Assembly: GCA_964030785.1 (NCBI GenBank)
Contig: OZ034968.1
Coordinates: forward strand, 65,449,399 to 65,513,398
Origin: Siderastrea siderea
Lineage: Eukaryota > Cnidaria > Anthozoa > Scleractinia > Rhizangiidae
Direction: 5' to 3'
DNA length: 64,000 nt
Made by a program: the position numbers and the translations under genes. The notes beneath the pieces are model-generated. The model was not told where the DNA came from. It did no database searches and worked only from the letters and a program-made list of their open reading frames with translations. Position 1 is the first letter of the stretch; the number at the start of each line of letters is the position of its first letter. This document shows, in pieces, positions 44,802-57,618 of the stretch.

Positions 44802-47800
44802 AATTGTCAACAGCTTTAATGACCACTTTGTAAGTAGGGCTGCCCGTTGTCCAAACAAATCGCTGTATGAACGTCCAAAAACTGTACAGACTACTTACAC
44901 AGACCCAATATTCCTGGAAACAATTGTTAGGATGAGATAATTCGTGGTTTGAGATATAAAAAATACAAAATTGAGACCTCAAACATTTTCCAATAATTTT
45001 CATCATCAAAGGTGGATCAATAATGTTTTACTTTTCTGTAAATAATCAGACAGCTGCTTTGAAACCTCAGCAAATTTTATTTGTAAAATTGGAAGATTGT
45101 GTACACAAATGAAATACGCTTAGTTCTACCTCATCATTACTTTATTCGGTGTTCACATCAGAGATTGCGTTGGCAAGTTCGGTTTTTAATGCGTGGCTAG
45201 CTCTGCTATTCATAGGACGTACTTCGAAGTCATCCTGGAAAAAAAGAAATTATTGAAAAACACACCTCGAATGGTTATATCAAGTTTATCCCTACATCTT
45301 GTTTGCTACCTACATTGTACGTCTTTTCGTCACTTGGTTGATCGGCAGAATTAAAACCAAACCTGATCTTACAGGTAAGTCCCGTTAAATTTTTCATCTT
45401 CCTGCGTGTAATAGCTGAGCAGATCTTTCTGTATAACGGTTCTTGATTTCAAATAGTGAAGATTTGATTTTGAATTTTTTCTATATAATAAAAAGAACAT
45501 CTGCTGTAAAACTAACGCAGTCTTTATCCAGCTAATAATGCTATCATAAACTTCATTCGAATGATGCGATTGTTGTATACGCTTAAAGTTGGCTTTATTC
45601 AGACTTCTTTCTGACTTGCAATGATGCGACCGTTTACGGACCTCGTTACCATCCACTTCTTAATTATTTGATATTCAAAACCGATGAACGGTTGGGGAAA
45701 TGATTTCATGGTAAGGGCTTCAGGAGACGCTGGGTCTTCCCTTGATGCAATGCGCTCTCATCAAATCTTTCCTAAGAGCGACTTGGAAGGAGTGTGGTGT
45801 TGAGCAAAGTTTGATTTCCATCAAAATTTTGAACAACATTGTTAAATTTGTTTGGCTAGCATACTTCAGTCAAAAGGATTACCAAACGTGTTCAACAAGT
45901 TTAAGCCAACAATGTTGAACGATGTTGTATCAAGATGTATAATTGGTCTGGCCTCCTCGTTGAACATCGCACAAATTGTATTCAACAGTGTTACATGATG
46001 TTGAATCCGTTTAACCGAGGCCTCAACACTGAGTTTTTGTTGTTGCAAGTGAGTTCTCCTACAGATGGCATGCGTTTTATAAAATTGTGTTACCTGAATA
46101 ATTGCGTGACTCAGAACTTGTCGAAAGGTAATATTCCAGCTAAACGCTCGGGGTTAAAGGCTTCCCGTGAAAAATACATCTTTTGCGTTTTGTTCAAGGC
46201 TAGGTTTGTTTTCACCGCTATACTTTTTGAATAGTCAAACTGATGAACCCAGGGCAAATTCTAGAGTTTTTGTTCCTTCTTTATATGAGCTAGAATTCAA
46301 ATGCATGATCGAACTGGCATACTGTGTTTGAACTCAACGGCAAGAGCCATAACTGTTTATAGTTCATGTAGATTGCAAAGAAAGTCTGTTTGGACCGGTT
46401 GTCTTGTGCATAACGGCATTTTGTGTTCATTCGTTCAACTGTGACACGAGCGTAACAAAATATATTCATAATTACGCCTTCTTTTTGCAAAAAAATGCTA
46501 TATGTTATGTTCTCTAAGAATTATTTTGTTGCTTTGAGCCCTCCAATTTCCCGTCCATTTGCAATCGAGTTTTTTTAAGGCCTAATCCCATTCGTTTTGA
46601 TCCGTATTGTGTCCAAAACCCTCTTGAAGATTGCTGCGTACAATAATCGGTCCGGTGAACATTTTGTAAAAGCATGTAATTTTGATAGACTAATAAACCC
46701 TTTTTTAGGGTTCCTTAAACCTCCAAATGTAAGCGTAGCGAATGGATTGCAATAGTCTTTAGCCATATCCCCAAGAAAACCAAGGAAAAAACATAAGAAC
46801 CCTTCTGTTTCCACCCCCACAGAATATCATGACCTTGAATACCATACCACGACAAACCTTTTGCAGAACTTAAGATGGCACCCAGGCCCCAAAGGCCTGT
46901 GCTCGTCTAATAATATTACAAGAGAATTGAAGAGGTTTGAGGAAGGTGTGATTACGTGCAATAGTGCAATGGTTGCTCGTTCAAATGTGAGTAGGCAATC
47001 AGTGTGCGACAAGTAACACTGTTGCTGAGAAACAACAAGAGAAACAAACATCGAAATTGACGAAGTACCTTACTCAAGAACCAAACTGCTCTTTCCTTAT
47101 CCATACCATGACGCCAAAGGAGTGTCCTGAGAATTGAATGCCGCCTCATAGCCGATCGTTATCATCACTTATCACGTTCATGACGTAACACTTAAGCTAC
47201 TTAACCCCGTTCGATAATTTCTATAAGGGATATCTAGGTATATCGGATTTTCGCGAAGTTTCGGATTTGCAAAAACGTTTTTTTTTCTCTTTTTAAATCC
47301 TGTTTATCACGTTTGGATTCTTTTTGTGAGATTTATATTGCGTTTCATGCATGAGAAGTTGTTCAGAAGGTGAGTTAGGTAGCCCCCGCTTGCAGATTAA
47401 TGATGAGCTTTTCTCCCAGACCCCGCATGTAGCACAACTAACAGCCATTCAGTTGTACATTCCTGAGCACATTCCAAGGTTATTTCCATGAACTCAATAG
47501 TAAATTCTTTGACGTTCGAGAGATCTCCGGTATTCTTAAGAGAGGAACTTCGCTCAGCTCTGTCGTCGGGCTTTTTTAAGGATCTGACGGCTGATAAATA
47601 GGGTACGTCTCTGTGGGTTCCTGCTGGTTGGAGTAAAAACTTGTGTAGTCTGTTTGTCAATGTAATATTTAATTTGTCGCGGCAAAATTCAAGAGAAATA
47701 GCGTTAGCTTACAAAGATGTCAGAATAGGTTGTATTTGTTTGTTGTGTTGTTAGGCAAGCTGTTCCGTAATTGAGTTGATTTGTTGACAGCTTCCGCTGT

Positions 47801-48159
47801 GCTGGATACTTGTCCAAGTTGAAGCTTTAGACGTTTGTTTGAGCAGCTTGCGATCATGTTTGTGAGTGGATGTGAACCAGTAAGATAAGAAATGATGCAA
47901 ATAATAGTACTGAGACGTTTGTTTTATGTAGACTGGTGTGGCCTAGGGAAAATACTCAATTTCTCAAACTTGTATTTGTTGAGACGCATACACCGTCAGA
48001 CATGATCAGAAGAGCTGATGTCCGATTTTGATTGCGTAATATCCTTGTATGGGGCAATATTCTTCACGGTGTGGTGCAATATGGTTGCATTTGCCATTTG
48101 ATGTGTAGACTATGCGCAGTCTGTCTTTCCACTCAGAGAGAGTCGAACAAAAAGAACAC
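44802..48159. other. Intergenic, with ATGTTGAA-type repeats
   Basis: Between about 45820 and 46030 the phrases GTTCAACA, ATGTTGAA and related words recur in both orientations, a diffuse repeat. Otherwise AT-rich sequence with short unrecognised frames (45369-45656, 46575-47149, 47397-47660). No gene is supported. Confidence 0.45.
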
Positions 48160-48257
48160 CTGCCGCGTGGAATTGTGACCCGCGCGTGTTGAGGCGCTAG
48201 TGCAATGGCTTGCTACACTGGGGCTCAACATGCACGCCTCACGTTTCCATGCGGCAG
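48160..48257. mobile_element. 98-bp GC-rich hairpin element
   Basis: CTGCCGCGTGGAA...GTGTTGAG on the left is mirrored by CTCAACATGCACGCCTCACG...CATGCGGCAG on the right, with few mismatches. GC-rich ends within AT-rich DNA suggest a short MITE. Confidence 0.65.
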
Positions 48258-49706
48258 GCTAATTTCGCGTTCGCTCGACCATTAATCCTGAAAGGAAAGA
48301 AAGGCTGCTTGTGGTCTGTTTGGTCTGTAAATACACTGGTTGCATAATATACATGTAGTTCTGTTTGTCCATTGTTGAATGGTAATTGCTATTCAAGAAA
48401 AGATATTGCCTTAACAAAGAAAGGATTGCCTTAACAGGCAAAGATGGGAAAGACAAAGTGAACAGTTTGTATACTTTTAAAAGAATGACGAAAAAAAAAA
48501 CTTTGATATTCCGCAGTTGGATGTAATACGACAAATGTTTTTTGAGTGTGTTTATAGTAAAGTAACAACAGACGAATAAACTATATTTACTTTCGATTGT
48601 CGAAGGGAGCGTCCCTAATATTAAGTCTTCACGAGAGGGTTACCTTAGAGTGGTCAACGTAGCTTTACTAGCACGGAATATAACACAGTGAATATTATTA
48701 TTAAACAATCTATATTTACCTTTTAATTGTGTCATCTGTTAAAACAAAATAATGAATGGCTCGAAGCTACGTTCAACTGAATTTGGTCTAAGACCTTTTG
48801 ATCTTGTATCAGGGGGTAAACTGATTTTTAGAGCTGTTGCAGATTAATTTATGGTGGTCCTAACTTTCATTCTCTTGTGCAGTATATTCGTGTTGAATAT
48901 ATTAAAATCCCCTAAACAGTTTTCAAACACTGTAACAGTTGCTTTTGAAAATGTATGTTGTTTAGCTTATATGATATGATCAAAATGCGTTTGTTATTTA
49001 CTGAATCAAGTCTTGGTTGAGACATTTGAATAGTATGACACTAGATGGTATGTGGGATGAAAATGGTATGTGGGATGAAAATGTGATTATCAAAACAGTT
49101 GCAGATTCTTTAAATATATTAATTGGTATAGTACTAGTAGAATCGAATGAACTGTGTCTCCTATCTGGACTATTTTAAATGGCTAAAACGTAACGTTTAT
49201 CTCCCAGCTTCAGGTGTAAGGTCCCACGAGTAAAGAGTAAAGCAGCTATAATTCATCCTGCGATTTTGGCAAATTGTGCTGAGCGGTGATAGTGATTCTC
49301 GGCTGTGATTCTCTTAAGTTCGACATACTGACACAACCCCGAGGTCTCGTCCGTGCGACGGTTACTTTTTTCAATCTACTTTGGTGATCCCCTTATGGTG
49401 AGAAACATTGGACGAAAGGCGGACAGGAGTTTCATCCCTAGCTTGTTATTTTATATTATTGATACACTTTGTCATTTTGAGACACTGAAATGACCCCAAA
49501 TCAGCATGCAGACGCGTCTTTCTTGAATTGTTTGGATCTCCATGCTTGGGTTCCTTGATTCACTCTCGAACTCTCCCGAACTTTTCCGAAAAACGAACAT
49601 CCGCTTAATTGTTCGAGACCGAACGAAAGTCTAATATAAAGTAGGGCAAGGGAAATGACGTCTTGCAATTGTCATGTCACGCCTGCTGCCTTAACCACAT
49701 TAACGG
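48258..49706. other. Intergenic, no gene seen
   Basis: AT-rich DNA up to the target duplication of the next element. GGTATGTGGGATGAAAAT is tandemly repeated near 49047-49083. No coding region is supported. Confidence 0.5.
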
Positions 49707-49713
49707 ATGTTAC

Positions 49714-52101
49714 CACACGCGGCCCAAACTTACGTTACGAGGTGTAATGTAATTTACATTCTTACCTTCGGTGAGGCGGAACGTGACCTTTGAGCGAGCC
49801 GGTATCGCGTTACAGGCGACCGTTAAAAGAGACGTTGTATGAGAATTAAAATACTCAGGTCTGCGAACGCTAAATAACGATAAATTTGAACGTTTGTTCA
49901 ATACAATGAATACAAAATACTTACCTTTGATGTATTCCTTTGTGTTTTGCCGTGTTTTCATCGTTTTAGTTGATTTTAGGCTTCATTGCGTAACCACTGT
50001 AACCATAGGAAGCCCAAGCATAACATTTGAATATCATTAAAAATGGCGTTTCAAAATATAAGTCTTTGTATGGGATTTCGAAGCGAACATTTTGAGCAAT
50101 ACATAACAACGAACTAACTGGATTAAGTTCATGACACATTACATGGTGTTGTTTGCTATCCTTACAAAGCATTTTGGGCAATTTTAGGTCCATTTACTTA
50201 ACTGTGTTAGTACGTGTATAATACATTAACAAGGAAGGAGTCATTTGGCCCAATTTAGCCACTATCACCGCTCGACACGTTTCGGAATTCGCTCGAATTT
50301 ACCCACAAATATAGTTCAGGCTCCCATTCTGACTTAGCGACGTGACAAAAGGAAGACATAAAAGTGATTTTCTCACAACCAATTGCACATACCTCGTGTC
50401 CCAAAAGAATTATCCACTGCACAAAATCATAATAGCATCTCAAAATAGGCCGCCATGGATCCGTGAGGATCCCGATAGCCCCGTTTAACCGCGGTTGGCA
50501 CTGGACACCAGTCAAATCATGCCCTTATCGGGAGGGCCACGCTCGTTTTGGTCGTGTTACAATTGTAGTAACTATGACCCGGTACGGACACAAAACTGTC
50601 GCTCCAACGTAGTCTAGTTCGCGCGACAAAGGTGGAATCGCTGCGCGGGACTCCGTCACCTTATGGAATGAATTAAGTTATCGAAAGAAATTAAAACGGT
50701 CTTGGCCGTTAGAAACTGAAAACAAGTCAAGAAAAAGAGAAAGTGAACCGTGTTTCTCCTTCCTCCTATGTTTCTGTTCATGCGTGGTAAATTGAACATA
50801 TTTGCGTTGGTGTACAAAACGTTTGTAATACAGGTCAGTCTACTGCGTTAATTTTAAATACGTACTCTGCGTGAATTGAATGTGTTCAATTTTTTGGAAT
50901 CCTCGATAGGTTTTATATACCAGGTATATTTTTTCGAACCGAAGTCGGCAAATTCATTTAAATTCATATCCTCACGCGCGTGAAAATGTTTTATTTTAAA
51001 ATTGTTATAATTGTATATACAATATCTATTTCTATATTTGCATGAAGCCGGTCAGGTAACCTACTTATTAAAAAAACAAGAAACTATACACCCTGAAAAT
51101 GGATATAAATTCAGAAATGGGAATGATTTATTTTTGCTATCCGCTTGTAACACGCAGCGATTTCTCACGCGAACCAGACTACGTTGGAGCGACAATTTTG
51201 TGTCCGTACCGGGTCATAGTTACTACAATTGTAACACGACCAAAACGAGCGTGGCCCTCCCGATAAGGGCATGATTTGACTGGTGTCCAGTGAAGACCGC
51301 GGTCAAACGGGGCTATCGGGATCCTCACGGATCCATGGCGGCCTATTTTGAGATGCTATTACGATTTTGTGCAGTGGATAATTCTTTTGGGACACGAGGT
51401 ATGTGCAATTAGTTTTGAGAAAATCACTTGTATGTCTTCCTTTTGTCATGTCGCTAAGTCAGAATGGGAGCCTGAACTATATTTGTGGGTAAATTCGAGC
51501 GAAATCCGAAACGTGTCGAGCGGTGATAGTGGCTAAATCGGGCCAAATGACTCCTTCCTTGTCAATGTATTATACATGTACTAATACACAGTAAGGTAAA
51601 TGGACCTAAAATTGCTCAAAATGCGTTGTAAGGATAGCAAACAACACCATGTAATGTTTCATGAACTTTATTCAGTTAGTTTGCTGTTATGTATTGCTCA
51701 AAATGTTCGCTTCGAAATCCCATACAAAGTCCTATATTTTGAAACGCCATTTTTAATAATATTCAAATGTTATGCTTGGGTGTCCTGTGCTGTAACTCTC
51801 TTCATGAAGGGAGTTACAGTGGTTACGCAATGAAGCCTAAAATCCACTAAAACGATGAATACACGGCAAAACACAAAGGAATACATCAAAGGTAAGAATT
51901 TGTTATTCATTGTATGAACAAAAGTTCAAATTTATCGTTATTTAGGGTTCGCAGACCTGAGTATTTTAATTCTCATACAACGTCTCTTTTAACGGTCGCC
52001 TGTAACGCGATACCGGTTCGCTCAAAGGTCACGTTCCGTCTCACCGAAGGTAAGAATGTAAATTACATTACACCTCGTAACGTGAGTTTGGGCCGCCTGT
52101 G
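49714..52101. mobile_element. 2.39-kb foldback transposon with about 0.92-kb inverted arms and 7-bp TSD
   Basis: Arms 49714-50622 and 51167-52101 are inverted copies with scattered differences. The tips are CACACGCGGCCCAAAC on the left and CACAGGCGGCCCAAAC (reverse complement) on the right. Both flanks carry ATGTTAC (49707-49713 and 52102-52108), which fixes the ends and shows transposition. The tip sequence and TSD length are near those of hAT elements (usually 8 bp), but assignment is tentative. The 544-bp centre has no gene. Paired frames in the arms, such as MDLKL...CKDSKQHHVM and VRRPEYFNSHTTSLLTV, are conserved between arms but carry no known domain. Confidence 0.9.
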
Positions 52102-52189
52102 ATGTTACTAGACCGTCGCCGCAAATTCCCCTTTCGTAAACGGTCGTTGCCATTTTTAACACACTTAAAATTTTGAACTTTAATTGAAA

Positions 52190-52342
52190 GTTTCTCTACT
52201 AAAAAAAAAGACATTCACAACGCAGAATTGAACCTGGTGCTTTCATATTCTCTTCTCTCTCCCTTAACACTACACCGGCACGCCAATTCGCAACAACTCC
52301 GAAAAATTGAAGTATATATTTTAAGAGCGGCTATCCGTAACT
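52190..52342. other. Short spacer with poly-A and weak tRNA-like signal
   Basis: A poly-A run at 52201-52210 is followed by sequence whose minus strand holds GGTTCAATTC, a B-box-like word, and a possible A box. It is too weak to call a SINE. The last eight bases are the TSD of the following MITE. Confidence 0.3.
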
Positions 52343-52789
52343 CCCGGGGGGGGGGGGGTACTCCCATATATAACCTCTATAGGTATGTGCCGCTGTGAAG
52401 GGTATGGTTTTCAAGCAGTTTGGTCTCGGATAGGGTATAGAAATCAGGGAGTCTTGGTCTAGGATAGGGTATCAATTACCGGGAAACTAATGGGTGGTGT
52501 GAAAAGTTAATCGAATTAATTAATGGGTTTGAAAAACTCGGAAATATAAAATATAAATGAAATCGTGACAATATTGTTGATCGAGAGATGGTTTTCCATT
52601 AAAAGCACTGTGTGGTTATATTTCTGATGGATAGCTCGAAAATAGCTAGTCTGGGATAGGGTAGGGATTTTTGGCATCTAGTCTAGAATAGGGTTGCAAA
52701 AACGACATGAACGTGGTCTGGTATAGGTTAAGGGTTTCAGAGTCCCAGCGGCACACTCCCATCAAAATTTTTCCGAGTACCCCCCCGGG
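52343..52789. mobile_element. 447-bp MITE with CCCGGGGG...TACTC ends and 8-bp TSD (copy 2)
   Basis: It is nearly identical to 9552-10005, sharing the CCCGGG-type ends and the GGATAGGGTA-type internal repeats. Differences are mostly in an AATTAATT tract and the length of the terminal G run. Direct repeats CCGTAACT at 52335-52342 and 52790-52797 give an 8-bp TSD. High identity at two sites implies recent activity. Confidence 0.93.
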
Positions 52790-52797
52790 CCGTAACT

Positions 52798-54019
52798 TTC
52801 ACCTAGGACCATGCAAGATAGAAAAATCGAAAATTGCCAAACTTTGTCACAATAAAGGTCTTCCCAACCCATTTATAAAAATATAAGTTTCAGTTTATTT
52901 CGTTAGATATTTTACCGTTACGACGACTTTATCATTCCGATGGCTCGGGAGCGAGTAAAAACGACTTGAAAGTGTCACTTAAATCAACCGCTCATCTTGA
53001 ATTGTGAAGACAGAAATATCAATATCAAAGCCATGTAGTATAAGTAGGATATTCCCTTGTCATGATTGTTTTGTCAAATTTGAATTCGATCGAGACCAGA
53101 ATTTTGAACAGGTTTTTAAAATTTAACCGTTTCGAGCGGCATAGTCGCACGGTAAAAAATGGCGAAATTCAGGACCAAAAAAAGCACTCTGGTATATGGC
53201 TTTCGCTGCTGAGGCTACACTTGTTGGAATAAGCAATCTTTCCTCCACGATTTGATGAAAAAAAATTTTTGGGTAAATTAAATGGTAAATTTTGGGAGCG
53301 CTTTATCTACACCCTATTTTCCAGGCGAAGACGACCTTTTGACCTTGACAGGCGGGGAAGTAATGACCAGCGTTTTCAAATAACACGCGCTAATTCTATT
53401 TTTTAAAGAAAAGTTTCACAATGTTTGGTACTTACTAATTAATAGAACCTCAAATGAAGTCATCAGCCGAAAACAGGACAGGTTTTCGCTAGCAAATACG
53501 TTTTTTTGGCCAAGGGAAACTTTGGTTGTTAGTGATTAACAGCGGCAAATTTGCATAAATTTGAAACATTTGTTTTTCACAAGAAACTCGTTTTACCTTC
53601 CTTGTTTCTAAAGTAAAAATACCAACGAGAACCAGTAAAGCATAACCTAACTATCTATGTAGCAAGTCGTACCTTAATAACCATTTTCTGTGAAGAAATG
53701 ACGAGATTTCTACTAGCCGCCCATGACAACTGATGACAACTTTCGAACATTTTTGGGTAAGTGATGGATATACTGTCACGCAATACACAGTGGTCTTAGA
53801 TTACAAAACCACATGGGCAGGCAAATGCGAACAGCTGTCAGCAGCGACTCTCCAATGCGCAGGAATGGACGAGAAACAAAAGAGATGTCTAAAACTTTGT
53901 TGCTAGTGCAATGAACTGTTTTAAAATTCAAACCTGTCTTTCTAGCATTAGTACTGTAGAATGTAAAATTATCTCAAAGTTCTTAACCAACGAAAAATAA
54001 GAGCCAAATAAAGTTATGC
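52798..54019. other. Intergenic, no gene seen
   Basis: AT-rich sequence with no supported gene or clear repeat. Confidence 0.5.
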
Positions 54020-56307
54020 GCCGATCAATTCGAAAGTTCAACACCCCCCCCCCCGGGCAACTCCCCGGGCATTTGAACTTTTGAAGATTGGCTTGTTCAA
54101 ATTCCCTACCCTCGGGGCAAAAAAGCCGTTCAAATGCCCCACCAATTACTACTAAAATATCTCTCCTCAAAGACAAATCAAACACTTTACATGCCTTTCA
54201 GAGAGGTATGCCGTAATGGAACCTTCAAACGTCTTTTAAAGACCCTTTTTAGCCAATGATGTCACGTTAGGGACGTCATATGGCTACTGTCAGAGCCTAA
54301 AAATCAACGATATACGTGAGCATGAGACGAACGTGAGACGTCTGTCTTACGATTTGTGAGGCTGGGGGGATATTCTGTGAGACGATGGGTGGGGGGTGTG
54401 CTTCAGGAGACTGAAACTCTTACCTTATCAGCGGCACAAACCCATACAGCTTATACTATAGGAGTACGTCCCCCGGGCTTTGAAGTGTTTTGCATTCGCA
54501 AGTGTGGATCTACTTCGAATGCCTGTTTTGTGTACGTGAGGTCCGGCAGGATTTTATTCGCGTTGTAGTCCTGTGTTTACTTAACTGAAGTACAAATTTC
54601 CACAGCAGCAAATACAAGATGGACTTGCCAATTTGAGATGTTGTATGAACAGAACATGGACATTAACGTTACTTCGATCCCTAATTAACAGTGAAAGAGA
54701 CAGTATTTAAAGCCCAAGTTAATAACGATAGTGAAAAGACTAGAGTAAAACAGCATAAAATTTTTCGGGATTATCTCGGTAACAGCGAATCTAAAATTTG
54801 CAGTGTCATTTTTGAGTGCGTGTTATAAAACATGAACCCCATTTAAAACTAAATCGGAAATTGCGCGGCTTGTTGCTAGCTATTCCTAAAACTGAAAAAC
54901 TTGAATGAAACTAGTATTAAAATCCAAGTCACAGCGGTGATCAAGGAATTAGAGGATGGATGTAGTCAAATCTTTACAAGATACTAAATGTTATTTCGGG
55001 GTTATTCATAGCTCAAAGTGTAAAGCGTATGTTGAGCAAATTTGCATAGTTGACAGCTGTAATTTCAGTGATAGGAATGTAACGCAACACTTAAAACATC
55101 TCGAACCGACCGAAACAGTACCGAAAGATTAACAACAACAGATATGTGACAAAGCATTCTAATAGAGACCTGTTGGATCTACTGGAAAGCGAGCTGAATT
55201 TGAACATTTTCGTACTGTTCGAAGGCAAAGCAAACGAAATTTATTCGGCTGTAGGTAAACACGTGCGCTAAAAATAACTTTGTACCGTGGGAAAGTTACA
55301 AATGTAAACATACTTTGGTCGATTTGTGAAGCAAAAAGACGAAAATTATTATAGCTGACTTGATTACAAAGCAAGCAACTTCAATCAACAGGGGAAATAA
55401 ATATAGTTGCAAAACTATTTCAGGCGTGTTTATAAACGCTAGTTCAAATCGATTTCGAACGAAAATATCGTGGATACAAGAAACGCCGTTTGATGGCAGA
55501 CTCCTGTTTTGACAATACAATGTACTAAGAACGTAAGTGGTTGACTGAAACGTCTGAAACCTTAAAAATTAAACAGTAAAGCGAGTCGCGTGTCACGCAA
55601 ATCACGCAGAGCGTCAAAACGGCACCCTTTAGAAAGTTGACCGTTTATGAGCACTGAAAAGTATTGGATATTCGCCGGTAGAAGTAAGAAATTAAAAGGT
55701 TCAACTGTAACTTGCATTTATTTCTGAAGTAAAATTGTTAACTTTCCACTGATCTTTGCCTAAATTATGTATGCAATATTTTTCGACGGTGAGTTTAAGT
55801 TTAAGTTTACTTGTTTTTGTCTCTGTTCTTTGAAGAACCGTGAAATAAAGAGCCTTCTTCGGTTTCTTTACTCCGCGTAGTCACGCTGCTCAATCATTGC
55901 CAGGTTTTATAGTGGATAACCACAAGATCTTTTTGGTGGTGGTGGTGGGGGGGGGGGGGGCTGAGGGGTTAGGGGGGACTTACCGGAGATGTAAAGTCCC
56001 ATAGGTTGTCAGGATAAATTTCACCATATTGTGAAAAAAAAACGTCATTGGCTCTGCGCGCATTGCGTGCCTATGTTTGAAAGAGTTATTCACTAAGAAA
56101 GGGGAAATTCTGTCTTGTAAATCCGTCAAACCCTGCAAAAACCGAAAAAACTCACGGGTGTATTAGGTTATTATTATTATTATTATTAGGTTCAAATTCC
56201 CCACCCTTCAAACGCAACGTTCAAATTCCCCCCTCCCCGGGCACGATGCACAGTCAAATGCCCGGGGTATGCCCGGGGGGGGATGTTGAAGTTTCGAATT
56301 GATCGGC
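54020..56307. mobile_element. 2.29-kb non-autonomous element with about 100-bp terminal inverted repeats
   Basis: Left end GCCGATCAATTCGAAAGTTC and right end GTTTCGAATTGATCGGC are inverted copies. The similarity continues through C-rich and CCCGGGCA blocks and TTCAAATTCCC/CCACC words. The interior holds a poly-G tract (55944-55959), a (TTA)n run (56168-56188) and no recognisable protein. No target duplication was identified, so activity is not proven. Confidence 0.7.
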
Positions 56308-56542
56308 CCATTACCGGTCATTATACCTGAAGTTGCGAAATACTTCCACAATCCTGATGTAACAAACATGCCTCGTGACAAAAAATCCCGACACAAATCT
56401 TGCACGTGGGTTGAACTGTTTGGAACGCCACCAGTCTGTCAAACCTCATAAGCTACCAAGGCTTTGTGTGGGTATTCGGAAATAGTTGGAGGAAGTTGTG
56501 GGGCTAGTTCAGACAACCCAGCGAATGTCCAGTGTGTTACTG
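56308..56542. other. Spacer between elements
   Basis: No gene or clear repeat was seen between the 2.29-kb element and the nested MITE pair. Confidence 0.5.
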
Positions 56543-56933
56543 CTTCTTATTAACTGAGCGCTAGGGCCGTACTGGGAGAATATTGCCCGAGGTCGTACAA
56601 GAAAGACTGAGGGCAATATTCTCCTAGTACGGTTCCGAGCTAGCGAGAGTTAATAACAGGGTGGTAACGAGGTATGTTTTTTTCATCGCTGATCCCATTT
56701 TTGTACGCAAATTTCTGTTCCTTGATTCCAAAAGCGTGACCAATTTTCATCCCTGATCCCACAAATGTGGTAAAGCCTGGTCCCTGATCCCTGTAAGAAA
56801 CTGCTGATCCCGATCCCATGGTCTGTGATTCCTGATCCCAGGGCTATGGTCCTAGATCCCACCCTTCTGATCCCCGATCCCACCCCTTTGATCCCTGATC
56901 CCACATACCTCGTTACGACCCTGTAATAAGAAG
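56543..56933. mobile_element. Palindromic MITE interrupted by another MITE
   Basis: Left arm CTTCTTATTAACTGAGCGCTAG...GGGAGAATATTGCCC is mirrored by GGGCAATATTCTCC...CTAGCGAGAGTTAATAA. The right arm's last bases GAAG appear only after the inserted element (to 56933). Removing the insert restores the mirror arm. Confidence 0.8.
56657..56923. mobile_element. 267-bp MITE nested in the previous element, 6-bp TSD
   Basis: Ends CAGGGTGGTAACGAGGTATG and CATACCTCGTTACGACCCTG are near-perfect inverted repeats. TAATAA flanks it on both sides (56651-56656, 56924-56929). The interior repeats words like TGATCCC/GATCCCTGATCCC about ten times. Confidence 0.85.
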
Positions 56934-57066
56934 TTTATTATATGGCTATGCATGACACTTTATTACTTGAAAAGTGAGCCGTAGTGGATTGGGATGAATG
57001 AAACAGTTTATCGGAAAGCATACAAAACTCAGCAATTTTATTCCACACAAAAAATTTATAGCGCAC

Positions 57067-57618
57067 CTGGGGGAGGGGGTACTCCCTTACATAAGCTATA
57101 TAGGTATGTGCGACGCCAAAGGGTATGGTTTTTGAGCCTTTTTGGTCTGAAATAGGACACAGATTTTGATCATTTTGGTCTGAAATAGGGTGAGGTTTGT
57201 GCCCCGGGGGGGGGGTGGGTACTCCCTTATATAAGCTATATTGGTATGTGTGGCGCCAAAGGGTATGGTTTTTTAGCCTTTATGGTCTGAAATAGGGTAT
57301 AGATTTTGACCATTGAAATAGCGTAAGGTTTGTGCACTCTGATATGGAATCTGGTAAGGTTCTTACAAGAAGCTATCTTTTTATTAATTTTCTTCTCCAA
57401 GGAACTGAGGTTTGATTAACGTTGGGAATTTTAAGCCCTTCTCAGCTGTTTACGCAAACGAAATAGGGTTAGGGTCTCGTCTGAAATAGGGTATCAAATA
57501 TTAAGTCAGGTCTGAAATTGGGTAGGGAAAATCACATATCTTGGTCTGAAGTAGGGTAAGGGTTTCCAGATGCGAGGCGCACACCGCCACCCAAATCTTC
57601 GGGAAGTACCCCCGGGGA
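57067..57618. mobile_element. Diverged relative of the CCCGGG-end MITE, with internal duplication
   Basis: It starts CTGGGGGAGGGGGTACTCCC and ends GGGAAGTACCCCCGGGGA. The first about 135 bp are repeated once from about 57202 with another GGGTACTCCCTTATATAAGC. The internal word GGTCTGAAATAGGGTA recurs, matching the subterminal motif of the other copies. Flanks TAGCGCAC and TATCGCAC (57059-57066, 57619-57626) agree at seven of eight bases, fitting an 8-bp TSD. Confidence 0.75.

Noticed and set aside
52201..52290. tRNA or SINE on the minus strand
   Set aside because: Only a B-box-like word and a weak A box; no cloverleaf and no tail.
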